A DNA stretch of 64,000 bases, taken from Streptomyces sp. NBC_01235. GTDB taxonomy: Bacteria; Actinomycetota; Actinomycetes; Streptomycetales; Streptomycetaceae. Shown here one piece after another: positions 6,735 to 15,212 of this stretch. The stretch spans positions 5,084,001 to 5,148,000 of the forward strand of contig NZ_CP108513.1 of NCBI RefSeq assembly GCF_035989285.1, in the 5' to 3' direction. Within the stretch, counting starts at the first letter, position 1. Every line of letters starts with the position of its first letter. Both the position numbers and the translations under genes were made by a program. The notes beneath the pieces are model-generated. The model saw only the letters and a list, made by a program, of their open reading frames with translations, did no database searches and had not been told where the DNA came from.

Positions 6735-8585
6735 TCACCGGTCCTCGTCGTCCCCGAGAACGCTCGCTTTCAAGCGCACTTCCGGCCGGCCCGCGATCAC
6801 CGCTCGTCCGTCGGTGTACCGGCCCGGCTCGGCATCCGTCCCGGCCCGGACGCCGAGGGTGTATACGAGGGCCGCCGCCGGATTGCCGGGAGTGTTCAAA
6901 CGGGGTTCGTCCGTCACGGACAGCGACTTGCCGCCCTCGCCCACCGCTGCCGACGGCTCCGGAGCGGCGACCACGGAACCGTCGACGCGGTAGTACGCGC
7001 ACGTCGCCCGGCCGTCGAAGACGAAGCCCGTAGGAGCGGTGAAGCGGTGCTCCACGCGCCCAGGGGCCCAGGCATCGGTGGACGAGACCCGTACGTGGAT
7101 CAACTCACTCCCGCCGCGCGGGATTTCCACCCCGACTTCCTGGCGTACCAGCAGCCGCGCGGCCGTCGCCGCGTCGGCAGCCCGGTCCGCGTCCTGAGCG
7201 CTCTCGGCTTCGCCGTCGGGTTCCGGATTGCCGTCCGGTTCCGGGCTCCCGTCCGGTTCCGGGCTCCCGTCCGGTTCTGGATTCCCGTCGGGTTCTGGAT
7301 TCCCGTCCGGTTCCGGATTCCTGTCCGGTTCCGGATTGCCGTCCGGTTCCGGATTCCCGTCCGGTTCCGGATTGCCGTCCGGTTCCGGATTGTCGTCCGG
7401 TTCCGGCCGGCTGGTCCGGGAGGCGGCAGCGGTGAGCGGCAGGGCCGCGATCCGGTGGTGGAAGTTGTCCGCCACGAGCAGTCTCCCGGCCGGATCCACG
7501 GCAAGGGCACACGGATAGGCCAGGGTGACGTCGGCGGCGGTATCCGACGCCTCGTCGCCTTCCGCCGCCGCACCTGCCGCCGGGTTCCGCCCCGCGACGA
7601 CGCGGGCCACCCCGTCGGCCAGCCGCCATACGCGGTGTCCGTTCATGTCGGCGACGTAGACGGCCCCCCGGTCGTCGACCGCCACGGCGCACGGGGCACT
7701 CCAGTCGACCGTCATGGCGGCGGCGGTCCCGTACGGCGGTCCCGCCAGCACCCGAAGAGTCCCGTCCGTGCCCAGCAGCAGCACCCGACGGCCCACCGGG
7801 TCGGCGATGTACAGCCGCCCCGACGCGTCGGCCGCCAGACCCGCGGGCAGGAACGCCTCGCCCGCGTCGGCCGCACCGGAGCGTCCGGACGCTCCGGACG
7901 CCTCGACGACCGTGCTGATGACACCGTCCCCGTCGACCCTGCGCACCCTGGGTGTGCCCGCTTCGCCGACGTACAGCGATCCGGCGCCGTCCAAGGCCAG
8001 GGCGCAGGGGGCGTCCAGCCGGGCGCGGTCGGCTGGACCGTTGTCGCCGTCGTCGCCGTCGCCGCCGCGGGAGCCGTCTCCCGCTACGGTGTCGATGACG
8101 CCCGAAGGGTCGATCCGGCGGATCCGGTGGTTCATCTCGTCGGCGATGAACACACCCCCGTCCACGTCGACCGCGAGGGCAGCCGGGAAGCCCAGGCGGG
8201 CCCGCACCGCGTCCGCGCCGTCCCCGGCGAAGCCCCGCAGGCCGTCCCCGGCGACCGTCGTCAGCACGCCGGCGCCGTCGATCCGGCGAACCCGGTGGTT
8301 GGCATGGTCGGCGATGAAGACGGCCCCTTGTCCCACGGCCACATCCGCGGGGAAGGCCACCTGCCCTTCCGACGCCGGCAGCCCGTCCCCGAAGAATCCG
8401 GCGGCGCCGTTTCCCGCCACGGCGGCCAGCGGGTCGTGCCCGTCCGGGGAGACCGGCTCCCACGTCCGGGCCGCGGTCTTCGCCGTCACGCCGTCACCGC
8501 CCGGCACCGTCGCAGTGGCGCCTGGGCAGCGTCTCTCACCTTCCACGGCTTCGTCACCCGCATGTCCGTCTCCTTTCCGAGCCAT
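6735..8585 (-). CDS. Six-NHL-repeat propeller protein with PEPDGN linker and C-terminal PGRYTDG domain (616 aa)
   Basis: Residues of about 40-370 hold six NHL-type repeats (for example FPADVAVGQGAVFIADHANH, then HRVRRID), enough for one six-bladed beta-propeller. A Pro/Glu/Asp-rich linker of eleven six-residue units (PEPDGN variants) follows. The C-terminal 140 residues are the domain also seen in the 2428 and 9091 genes (EHRFTAPTGFVFDG, AEPGRYTDG, EVRLKASVL). No signal peptide is visible, so the protein is likely cytoplasmic. NHL propellers usually bind partners or small ligands. The start is set at ATG 8585 (AGGGTG upstream); an upstream reading-frame extension to 8831 has poor coding character. 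It is the first gene of the minus-strand run, 177 bases ahead of the CrtC-like gene. Confidence 0.75.
   Translation of the reverse strand: MARKGDGHAGDEAVEGERRCPGATATVPGGDGVTAKTAARTWEPVSPDGHDPLAAVAGNGAAGFFGDGLPASEGQVAFPADVAVGQGAVFIADHANHRVRRIDGAGVLTTVAGDGLRGFAGDGADAVRARLGFPAALAVDVDGGVFIADEMNHRIRRIDPSGVIDTVAGDGSRGGDGDDGDNGPADRARLDAPCALALDGAGSLYVGEAGTPRVRRVDGDGVISTVVEASGASGRSGAADAGEAFLPAGLAADASGRLYIADPVGRRVLLLGTDGTLRVLAGPPYGTAAAMTVDWSAPCAVAVDDRGAVYVADMNGHRVWRLADGVARVVAGRNPAAGAAAEGDEASDTAADVTLAYPCALAVDPAGRLLVADNFHHRIAALPLTAAASRTSRPEPDDNPEPDGNPEPDGNPEPDGNPEPDRNPEPDGNPEPDGNPEPDGSPEPDGSPEPDGNPEPDGEAESAQDADRAADAATAARLLVRQEVGVEIPRGGSELIHVRVSSTDAWAPGRVEHRFTAPTGFVFDGRATCAYYRVDGSVVAAPEPSAAVGEGGKSLSVTDEPRLNTPGNPAAALVYTLGVRAGTDAEPGRYTDGRAVIAGRPEVRLKASVLGDDEDR
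7214..7411. repeat. 18-bp tandem repeat encoding (PEPDGN)n
   Basis: Eleven near-identical 18-bp units (of the form CCGGTTCCGGATTGCCGT on the plus strand) encode the linker of the NHL protein. Units vary at one or two bases, giving DGN, DGS, DRN and DDN forms. Such tracts change copy number easily, so linker length may vary between strains. Confidence 0.85.
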
Positions 8586-9090
8586 CGCTGACACCCTGCA
8601 TACCGGCCGGGCCCCATCCACAGAAGCAGCGCACCGAGCGATTGACCCGCACGTGGGAGGAGCCGCTGGGACGGGCGAAGGGGTCCGGCCGGGGCGGACG
8701 GCCGTGGGCGCCGACGATTTCACCGGGCGCGGGCTGCCGCGCTCCGCATCCGTGCGCCCCACGTGCCTCAGTTCCACTCGAACAAGTGACGTGGAATCGG
8801 TCCTGCATTCCAAACGGGGGAACGGCTGCATACCGCCCGCGGGCCCGGGCTAACCATGGACACGGATGACGGCCCGTTGCATGCCGTTCGCCTGCACAGC
8901 GCCCGGCCGAAGCCGTCGGCGGCGGCATCGTGCGTTCGTCTCCCGGCCACCGCTCTCAAGGCGTCCCGTGCTCCGTGAACCGCGCGGCATGCGGTGCCAG
9001 GCCCTGCCCGTCGTCTGCGGGCCGGGGTGATCCGCGCCGGGACGTCCCTTTCACCGCACGCTTCGATCACAGCCCCAGGAGGTCTCGGAG
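8586..9090. promoter_or_regulatory. Divergent intergenic region of the PGRYTDG cluster
   Basis: About 505 bp separate the minus-strand NHL gene from the plus-strand 9091 gene. No convincing gene was found; ORFs here lack codon bias. It presumably holds the promoters for both arms of the cluster. A good ribosome binding site (AGGAGGT) lies 10 bases before ATG 9091. Confidence 0.4.
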
Positions 9091-9705
9091 ATGGCCACTG
9101 AATTGCAGTCCGCGAAGAAGGAAGCCTACGAACGGGGAGAGGAACAGGGGCGGGCCGACGCGCTCGCCGGACGCCCGCACGCCGACCCGCCGCGCGACGG
9201 CACCCGCGGGGAGAAGGACCACTACGCGAACGGCTACGACTGGGGCTACGAACAGGGCCGTGCGCAGAAGCTGGACCTCGTGGTGTGGCAGGAAGGCGGG
9301 GTCGAGGACGCCCCCGGTGGCCTCGGCACCACCATCAACATCTGCGTCCGTACGCCGAACTGGAGCGAAACCGTCGACGCCGGCGAACGGGAGCACGTCT
9401 TCACCGCCCCCACCGGATTCCGCTGGAACGGCATGGTGGGCGCCCAGTACAAGCGCATCGACCAGACCACGGGCGGCGGCCTGCCGCCCGTCCAGGCCAA
9501 GGTGAGCGAGGACGGGCGCACGCTGACCTTCACCTACCACGTGCACTTGAACACGACCGACCAGGACAAGGACTGCATCGTCTACACCTGCGGTCTCGAA
9601 GCCGTCGACGGCGCCAGGCCCGGCCGCTTCACCGACGGCGTCGCCCAGATCGGCACCGCGCCTCCGGCCAAGCTCAAGGCCGAGGTCATCGAGGACGAGG
9701 ACTGA
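9091..9705 (+). CDS. PGRYTDG-domain protein B with N-terminal YxxGxEQGRA repeats (204 aa)
   Basis: The N-terminal 65 residues are charged and hold two copies of a short motif (YERGEEQGRADAL and YDWGYEQGRAQKL). The rest is the domain shared with the 2428 protein and the NHL protein: GVEDAPGG, HVFTAPTGFRWNG, EDGRTLTFTYHVHL, DGARPGRFTDG, PAKLKAEV and an acidic end. There is no signal peptide. It is followed after 20 bases by the choice-of-anchor/lamin-tail gene, so the two form a plus-strand operon facing away from the NHL gene. The role is unknown; recurrence of the domain points to a structural or partner-binding module. Confidence 0.8.
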   Translation: MATELQSAKKEAYERGEEQGRADALAGRPHADPPRDGTRGEKDHYANGYDWGYEQGRAQKLDLVVWQEGGVEDAPGGLGTTINICVRTPNWSETVDAGEREHVFTAPTGFRWNGMVGAQYKRIDQTTGGGLPPVQAKVSEDGRTLTFTYHVHLNTTDQDKDCIVYTCGLEAVDGARPGRFTDGVAQIGTAPPAKLKAEVIEDED

Positions 9706-9725
9706 GAGAGCAGGAGTCAGGCACC

Positions 9726-10589
9726 ATGACCACCGTCGTCACCTCCGGCGTCTTCCCGGCCACCACCCCGGCCATCTCCCCTGTCGACGGGCTCGGCACC
9801 GCCGACGTCAGGTGGGGCAGCAGCGGCTCCCAGAGCGGGTACCAGTTCCGCGGTTCGGCCGCGGACGTCCAGCTCGACGGCACCGAGTTCGTCGTCGGTA
9901 CCTTCGTGCACCGCAATCTCCCCACCAACGTCAGCCCGAGCCAGTTCAACGTCATGCTCGCCGTCAACGTCATGTTCGAGGACGGCAGCACGACCGATCT
10001 GAACTTCGCCTTCCACCACAACGAGACACCCAACAGCACCGGCAGCAGTCCCGTGGACGACGATCTGGTCGATCTGCAGGAGTTCATCCACCCTCAACCG
10101 GTCACGATCGACGGGAAGCAGTACCGGGCGGTCCTGAGCGGGTTCAAGCGGGGCGGCCAGATCGTCCGGCAGTTCCGCAGCCCCGAGGGCGGAGTCAACT
10201 TCGCCGAGGTCGTCTGCATGTTCACCTTCGACGAGCCGGACGTGATCATCTCCGACCTGCGCTATCTGGGCAACGGCACGGGCCAGCCCGACGAATACAT
10301 CGAGATCTTCAACAAGGGCGGCGCGCCCCAGGACCTGACCGGCTGGGTCGTGGAGAGCAAGCCCACCGGGCACGCCTACACCTTCCCCCCGGGGACGGTC
10401 ATCCAGCCCGGCCAGCGCTACCGGGTCCACACCAACGAGATCCGCCAGGAGTCCGGAGGTTTCTCCTTCGGTTCCTCCGAGGAGGTCTGGCGTGACGAGG
10501 GCGGCATCGGCCGCCTGGTCCACGATGGCTTCGTCGTGGACCAGTACCCCTACCTCGACAGGGGCTTCAACAGGACCGGCACGCCGTAG
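9726..10589 (+). CDS. Choice-of-anchor-type plus lamin-tail-domain protein (287 aa)
   Basis: Two beta-sandwich modules are visible. Residues of about 5-165 resemble a choice-of-anchor K-type domain (GVFPATTPAISPVDGLGTAD, VRWGSS, FVVGTFVHRNLPT). Residues of about 172-285 are a lamin tail domain (LRYLGNGTGQPDEYIEIFNK, GWVVESK, YTFPPGTVIQPG). These modules are usually extracytoplasmic, yet no signal peptide is seen at this start (ATG 9726). A longer in-frame reading from 9285 runs through the previous gene in another frame and is not credible. Coupled closely to the gene before it, the protein is probably part of the same assembly. Confidence 0.75.
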   Translation: MTTVVTSGVFPATTPAISPVDGLGTADVRWGSSGSQSGYQFRGSAADVQLDGTEFVVGTFVHRNLPTNVSPSQFNVMLAVNVMFEDGSTTDLNFAFHHNETPNSTGSSPVDDDLVDLQEFIHPQPVTIDGKQYRAVLSGFKRGGQIVRQFRSPEGGVNFAEVVCMFTFDEPDVIISDLRYLGNGTGQPDEYIEIFNKGGAPQDLTGWVVESKPTGHAYTFPPGTVIQPGQRYRVHTNEIRQESGGFSFGSSEEVWRDEGGIGRLVHDGFVVDQYPYLDRGFNRTGTP

Positions 10590-10657
10590 CGGGGCTTCGC
10601 CCTACGACGTTTCCACAGGTCACAGCCCCGCCCGGGGAAACCCCTCGAGCGGGTGCC

Positions 10658-10681
10658 GCAGGTTGGAATCCTGCCGGCTCA
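10658..10681 (+). other. Lone tRNA-like 3' end (T-arm and acceptor strand)
   Basis: GCAGG-TTGGAAT-CCTGC forms a five-base-pair stem with a seven-base loop, close to the tRNA T-arm loop TTCGAAT with one change. It is followed by CGGCTCA as a possible acceptor 3' strand. No matching TGAGCCG 5' strand was found within the expected distance upstream, so this is not a complete tRNA gene. It may be a tRNA remnant left as an attachment site by an integrated element. A strong terminator follows at 10698. Confidence 0.35.
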
Positions 10682-10697
10682 CAGACGAACACCAGGT

Positions 10698-10734
10698 CAG
10701 GAGCCCTTCCGTCCAGCGGACGGGAGGGCTCCTG
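10698..10734 (+). terminator. Strong hairpin terminator
   Basis: A 17-bp stem (CAGGAGCCCTTCCGTCC, three-base loop, GGACGGGAGGGCTCCTG, one G-T type mismatch) follows the lone tRNA-like 3' end by 17 bases. Downstream DNA to 11247 has a CCGCAG hexamer tract (about 10806-10833) and no convincing gene. Confidence 0.65.
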
Positions 10735-11247
10735 CGCTTGCGTCCGCCGGCGAACGACGGGGACCACCGCGACGGGGGGCCGCGGCCGCTTCCCACCACG
10801 CCGCCGCCGCAGCCGCAGCCGCAGCCGCAGCCGTACGACTCACCACAGGTGACCGGCTGGTTCCGGCTGCGGCTCCGCGCGCGGACACCGTGCGGTGCCT
10901 CGGACATGGGCGAGCCGTGGGGATGTCGCACCCGTCCGCATCCTGGGATCGGGCGACTTGGGACCGTCCGTCACACGGCACGAGGACTATGCTGCTGTAC
11001 AGACGTCCCAGACCCCGGCGGCATGCTGTTGCTGAACGCAGATGGCTGCGGGGTGCGGACTCTTCGTCTGTCACCCGGCGCATCCCTGGAGGGAACCGGG
11101 TGGGCCCACTGTCCTGCTGCGCAGGCTGTCGGACCGGCCGTTGCTGTGCCTCCGCCGAACGTACGCCCGTGTTGGCAGCGTGCCCAGGAGGCCGGGACTC
11201 CGGTACCACCGCGTCCGCTGCCGGATGGTCTTCCGAACCGAGGCGTC

Positions 11248-11673
11248 ATGCTCCTCACCCAGCTCACCGTGTACCGCCAGGACCGAAGGAATCGGGCGCT
11301 GATCACCCTGTCCGGTGAGATCGATCTCGACTCCGCGCCATTGCTGTGCGCTTCCCTGGAGCGGTGCCTGCGCGACGGTGTCCCCACCGTCGACGTCGAC
11401 CTCACCTTTGTCCGCTTCTGCGACTGCAGCGGTCTCAACGCATTCCTCCGCGCCGCGCAACAGGCCACCGTGGCCGGTGGGGCCCTGCGGCTGCACCACC
11501 CGCCGCCGATGCTGGCTCGGATGCTCGACCTCACCGGCTGCGGCTTCCTCCTCCTCGGCCCTCCGTTCGGCCCGCTGCCCTCTCCTCCCGGGGACGCCCC
11601 GGCCGCGCGCGCCGCAGCTGCGCCGCACGGGTCGGTCCCGACGGCGCCTGTTCTCTCGGGCGATGTGCGATGA
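11248..11673 (+). CDS. STAS-domain anti-anti-sigma factor (141 aa)
   Basis: Proteins of this family bind anti-sigma kinases and so release stress sigma factors. The STAS fold is clear: a LITLSGEIDLDSAPLL strand-helix, then TVDVDLTFVRFCDCSGLNAF. The Ser in CDCSGL occupies the position phosphorylated in SpoIIAA/RsbV proteins. The C-terminal 35 residues are Pro/Ala-rich and disordered. Its stop codon overlaps ATG 11670 of the next reading frame (ATGA). Two GAF-ANTAR genes follow, which suggests a signalling group. Confidence 0.8.
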   Translation: MLLTQLTVYRQDRRNRALITLSGEIDLDSAPLLCASLERCLRDGVPTVDVDLTFVRFCDCSGLNAFLRAAQQATVAGGALRLHHPPPMLARMLDLTGCGFLLLGPPFGPLPSPPGDAPAARAAAAPHGSVPTAPVLSGDVR

Positions 11674-12143
11674 CGGCCGGCCCTCGGCAGCGGCGGTCCG
11701 GGAAGCCTGAAGGCGGCGAGCCGTCCGCCATGGTTCCGGTGCGATTACGTCGGTCTCCGATACGCGCCGACGGCTCCCGGTGGCTCGGCTCCGACGGAAC
11801 ACTGCCACGGGGCATCAGACAACTCACCGTGTCCGGCAGGGCTTTCGCGCTCGCTGACATCCTGGTCCGGCCGCACCCCCAGGACCGTGTCCTCGCCCCT
11901 CCCGTGCGGGAGGGGCTGTCGAGCGACCACCAGGCGTCACTCGACGCCACCTTGGTGGACCGGGCCGATCGTTCGACCACCGCCGCGCTCCTCTCCCCGG
12001 GGTGGCCGGACATCGGAAAGCTCCACGGTCCGGCCCGCCCCACCCCGTTGCGTGCGCTGGTGATTCCCCTCGGGGGAGGAACCACCGCGAGGCTGGAGGG
12101 CCTTGTCACGATGCCCAAAGGCGGTGGCCCGAGTGGGCCCTGA
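11670..12143 (+). CDS. Hypothetical protein, possible decayed GAF/phosphatase fragment (157 aa)
   Basis: The start overlaps the STAS gene stop (ATGA), a sign of real translation. The first half has no recognisable features. The second half (STTAALLSPGWPDIGKLHGP, then ALVIPLGGG and LEGLVTM) resembles a sensory stretch of GAF/SpoIIE-type phosphatases, where a VxPL strand precedes a glycine-rich turn. The chain ends soon after, without a phosphatase domain. It may be a truncated remnant of a regulator that once worked with the STAS protein. Confidence 0.4.
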   Translation: MTAGPRQRRSGKPEGGEPSAMVPVRLRRSPIRADGSRWLGSDGTLPRGIRQLTVSGRAFALADILVRPHPQDRVLAPPVREGLSSDHQASLDATLVDRADRSTTAALLSPGWPDIGKLHGPARPTPLRALVIPLGGGTTARLEGLVTMPKGGGPSGP

Positions 12144-12894
12144 CAGCCGGTCGGCCCGCATCCAGGTACTGGTGGCCGAGCAGGCCGCCCGACGTGGTGC
12201 CCGGATCGGTGTGGTGGACGTGTGCACCGCGGCCGTGGCCGCACTCCCGGTCGGAGGGGCCGGACTGTCGGCGATGTCCCGGACCGCGGCGAGCCACCCG
12301 CTGTGCAGCACCGACGACATCAGCCGGCAGCTGGAAGAGCTCCAGCTCACGCTGGGCGAGGGGCCTTGCGTGGAGGCCTTCGCACGCGGCTCGGCCGTCC
12401 TGACACCCGATCTGTGCACCGTCGAACTGCAGGATCACTGGGCCGTGTTCGCCGACGCGGCCCTGGAAGCCGGAGCCCGCGCGGTCTTCTCGCTCCCCCT
12501 GCAGATGGGGGCGATCAGCCCGGGAGTTCTGGACCTGTACGCCGGCATTCCGACCGTGCTCGGCACGGAGGAACTGGCCGACGCAATGGCGTTCGCCGAT
12601 CTCGCGACCCTCCTCGTGCTCGATGCGAGGATCGACGAGACGGGCGCACCGACCGACGGACCGGTGCCGGACCGCAGCTTCGAGGACCTCGGCGCATACC
12701 GGGCGGAGATCGACCAGGCCAGCGGGATGCTCACGGTCCAGCTCGGAGTCGGCATCGACGAGGCCTTCGTCCGGCTCCGCGCCCACGCCTATGCGCAGGA
12801 ACGCCGGCTCGCCGACGTGGCCGCGGACGTGGTGGCCCGCCGGCTCCGTTTCTCACCGGACACGGAGCCGGATCAGCCCGAGGAGGCAACCTGA
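12124..12894 (+). CDS. GAF-ANTAR regulator 1 (256 aa)
   Basis: The N-terminal two thirds are GAF-like (CSTDDISRQLEELQLTLGEG, PCVEAFARG, ARAVFSLPLQMGA). The C-terminus is an ANTAR helix bundle (YRAEIDQASGMLTVQLGV, GIDEAFVRLRAHAYAQERRL), an RNA-binding domain that acts by antitermination. Typical ANTAR proteins of this kind have QAKG where this one has QASG. The start is uncertain: the longest frame begins at TTG 12103, and GTG 12124 or 12133 are likelier, with AAAGGCG just upstream. Confidence 0.8.
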   Translation: MARVGPDSRSARIQVLVAEQAARRGARIGVVDVCTAAVAALPVGGAGLSAMSRTAASHPLCSTDDISRQLEELQLTLGEGPCVEAFARGSAVLTPDLCTVELQDHWAVFADAALEAGARAVFSLPLQMGAISPGVLDLYAGIPTVLGTEELADAMAFADLATLLVLDARIDETGAPTDGPVPDRSFEDLGAYRAEIDQASGMLTVQLGVGIDEAFVRLRAHAYAQERRLADVAADVVARRLRFSPDTEPDQPEEAT

Positions 12895-12974
12895 GGTATC
12901 GGCGCCGGCCGAGGAACGTGCCGTACTTCCCGCCCCCTTCGGGCAGGGACTGGTCTCAATCGAGGGTGCCCACG

Positions 12975-13691
12975 ATGGATCAACAGCTTCTGGCCAAGAC
13001 CTTCGTCGAACTCGCCGACAATCTGGTCGCCGACTTCGACCTCATCGACTTTCTGCGCCTGCTGACCGACCGCTGCGTCGGCATGCTCGACGCGAGCGCC
13101 GCCGGGGTCCTGCTCGCCGACCGGGACGGCAAGCTCCGCGTCATGGCCGCTTCCGACGAACAGGTACGGGTGCTGGAGCTCTTCCAGCTACAGAACGACG
13201 AAGGCCCCTGTCTCGAGTGCTTCCGCACCGGCGCACCGGTGATCATCCACGACCTGACCCGGGAGGTCGATCGCTGGCCGCACTTCGTCGCGATGGCCCA
13301 CCGCAGCGGATACGGTGCCGTCCAGGCCCTGCCCATGCGCCTGCGGGACGAGACCGTGGGAGCCCTGAACCTCTTCCGCACCGCCCCCGGCCCCTTCGAC
13401 CCGCCCGCCACACTCATCGCCCAGGCGCTGGCCGACGTCGCCACCATCAGCCTGCTGCAACAACGCACCGCCCAGCGCAGCACCGTGCTCAACGAGCAGT
13501 TGCAGACGGCATTGCACAGCCGGGTACTGATCGAACAGGCCAAGGGGAAGCTCGCCGAACGCCAGGGCATCGACATGGAGCAGGCGTTCAGCGCGCTGCG
13601 CGGCTACGCCCGCGCCCACAACCGGCGCCTGGCCGAGGTGGCCCGCGCCTTCGTCGACGACTCCGAACCCCTGGCCGGCCTGGGGGCCTGA
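12975..13691 (+). CDS. GAF-ANTAR regulator 2 (238 aa)
   Basis: An N-terminal helix (FVELADNLVADFDLIDFLRL) precedes a GAF domain (RCVGMLDASAAGVLLADRDG, NDEGPCLECFRTG, YGAVQALPMRLRDETVGALN) and a canonical ANTAR domain (RVLIEQAKGKLAERQGID, EQAFSALRGYARAHNRRL). It is a paralogue of the gene 80 bases upstream. Both genes point the same way and probably share a transcript. Such proteins in Streptomyces respond to stress or redox ligands; the ligand here is not apparent. Confidence 0.9.
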   Translation: MDQQLLAKTFVELADNLVADFDLIDFLRLLTDRCVGMLDASAAGVLLADRDGKLRVMAASDEQVRVLELFQLQNDEGPCLECFRTGAPVIIHDLTREVDRWPHFVAMAHRSGYGAVQALPMRLRDETVGALNLFRTAPGPFDPPATLIAQALADVATISLLQQRTAQRSTVLNEQLQTALHSRVLIEQAKGKLAERQGIDMEQAFSALRGYARAHNRRLAEVARAFVDDSEPLAGLGA

Positions 13692-13713
13692 CCCATGCCC
13701 TGGCACGGGCCCG

Positions 13714-14118
13714 CTACTGCTCTGCGCCGTCCTCGAGCAGACGGCGGTGCAGTTCCGTGGTCATGACGTGGATCGCTCGCGTCAGCTCCGTGTTGGTCTT
13801 GAGTTCCAACTCCTGCTCGATGAAATCGTGGTCCGCCTTGATCTGCTGGAAGGCCGCCTGCCGGTTCTGGCCGATCATGACGAACGTGGAGAGGAAGATC
13901 GCCTCCAGCGATACGACGAGCGTCAACGTCGGCCAGGGGCTGGCCTCGACGAACAGCATCCAGAGCGCGAAGGCGACGGTGTGGAGGTAGACGAACGGCA
14001 TCGAACCGGCGAACTTGGTGATGGCGTCAGCGATACGCAGTTGTAGGTCTTCGGCACGGCTGGCGCGGTGCGCAACCACTGCTGGGTGGTGCATGGCCCG
14101 GTTGTCCTGCTCACTCAT
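13714..14118 (-). CDS. DUF1003-type membrane protein (134 aa)
   Basis: The chain has an N-terminal helix (RAEDLQLRIADAITKFAG), two adjacent membrane segments (PFVYLHTVAFALWMLF and LTLVVSLEAIFLSTFVMI), the family motif GQNRQAAF, then KADHDFIEQELELKTNTEL and a charged tail. This is the DUF1003 plan. The start at ATG 14118 (MSEQDNRAMH) is preferred; an upstream extension to 14157 is Arg-rich and unlikely. It converges with the GAF-ANTAR gene, 22 bases apart. Confidence 0.85.
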   Translation of the reverse strand: MSEQDNRAMHHPAVVAHRASRAEDLQLRIADAITKFAGSMPFVYLHTVAFALWMLFVEASPWPTLTLVVSLEAIFLSTFVMIGQNRQAAFQQIKADHDFIEQELELKTNTELTRAIHVMTTELHRRLLEDGAEQ

Positions 14119-14588
14119 CGCGACGCGCCTCTCGCGTTTCGGGGTTCCGCGGGGCACTGCCGCCCAGAGGGAACGGACCCCGCGCGTCCCAGGAGCCTAA
14201 TCCTCCCGCTCCCCGCCTTCCCCGGCGCGCGCGGCGGAGGGACGCCCTCGCCCTCAGCCGTGGCCCACTGGGGGTGCGCGAAGCTTCGCAGGGTCGCGAG
14301 GCCCGCCCCCGGGCGGTCAATGTCCGCATCTCCGCTGAACGCGGGGCCCGGGCCTGGCACTCCGGCACCGCCCATGCCGCCGGAATGTCGTCACACCGCC
14401 ATCCTCCGATCGTGGGCCTCGGACACCACCCGGTCGCGCGCGCGCCCAGGTGCGGGTGACCAGACGGGAGACGTGCATCTGCCAGGGACCGGGCTGCAGG
14501 GCGATGCGATCCTGCGTCATCTCGCGCTCCCGATGTCGTCCACCTGGCGCGCCCGCCGTGATGCTCTGACTGGAGGCCGCTTCGCGGG
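14119..14588. other. Intergenic region without a recognised gene
   Basis: About 470 bp upstream of the DUF1003 gene and downstream of the 14589 gene. ORFs in both directions lack the wobble bias of real genes here. I see no hairpin or motif worth naming beyond a short alternating CG tract near 14440. Confidence 0.4.
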
Positions 14589-14867
14589 TCACCTGCGGTG
14601 TTCGCCGTCCCGACGGTCCTCACGCGTCCAGCGCGCCCGGTTCTGGCGGCTGTAGCGGCGGTCCCAGCGGTCCCGACGATCCCTGTGCTCCTTGTAGTCC
14701 CGGTAGTCCCCGAGATCGGAACTGCCGCTACGGCTTTGGCCTCCGCCACGATCGCGGCCGTGGCGGGTGACGCCGTAGACCAGCACCGCCGCGGCCACCC
14801 ACCAGATGGGATGGAGGAAGCCGAAACCGAACAGAACCGCGGTCAGGATGAGGAGCAGGACGAACAC
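14589..14867 (-). CDS. Small membrane protein with Arg/Asp-rich tail (92 aa)
   Basis: One hydrophobic hairpin or pair of short membrane helices (LLLILTAVLFGFGFLHPIWW, then VAAAVLVYGV) is followed by a long charged, repetitive tail (DYRDYKEHRDRRDRWDRRYS). Small hydrophobic proteins of this kind are common next to stress genes in Streptomyces; no specific role can be given. From 14868 to 15212 upstream no gene was found. Confidence 0.65.
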   Translation of the reverse strand: MFVLLLILTAVLFGFGFLHPIWWVAAAVLVYGVTRHGRDRGGGQSRSGSSDLGDYRDYKEHRDRRDRWDRRYSRQNRARWTREDRRDGEHRR

Positions 14868-15212
14868 GGTGGGCCTCCCCGGGAGCAGGACACAACATCG
14901 ATACCGGGGACTGGGGCCTCACCCACAGCCTAGTCCTGCCCGGGGGCTGCGGATACGGCGCGACGTAAGCGTGTCCGGTCCGGCACGAATGGCTGCTTGA
15001 CACCTGTCGGGGAACCGCGCCGAGGGCTCGCATGCGACATGCCGCCCCTGCCCCTTGAAGCGTCGCACCGCCGGCGCGCTCCCCAGCGGGCGCGCCCTGC
15101 GCATGGGTGCCGGAACTCCTCGGTGTCCAGGCTGCGTTGACACGGCTCGGCGCCGGAAGCTTGGGCAGATCGTGCGGCCTGGGCCGTGTGTGGGATGTGA
15201 TCGCAGCGTCCC

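Noticed and set aside
7214..7411. Possible CRISPR-like repeats
   Set aside because: The 18-bp units are contiguous with no spacers and are read as a PEPDGN linker in a coding gene.
9285..9725. Longer N-terminus for the lamin-tail-domain gene
   Set aside because: The extension reads the upstream gene in another frame, is Arg/His-rich, and ATG 9726 starts a coherent domain.
10590..10690. tmRNA or selenocysteine tRNA
   Set aside because: A T-arm is visible, but no complete acceptor stem or anticodon arm could be paired, so only a 3' remnant is reported.
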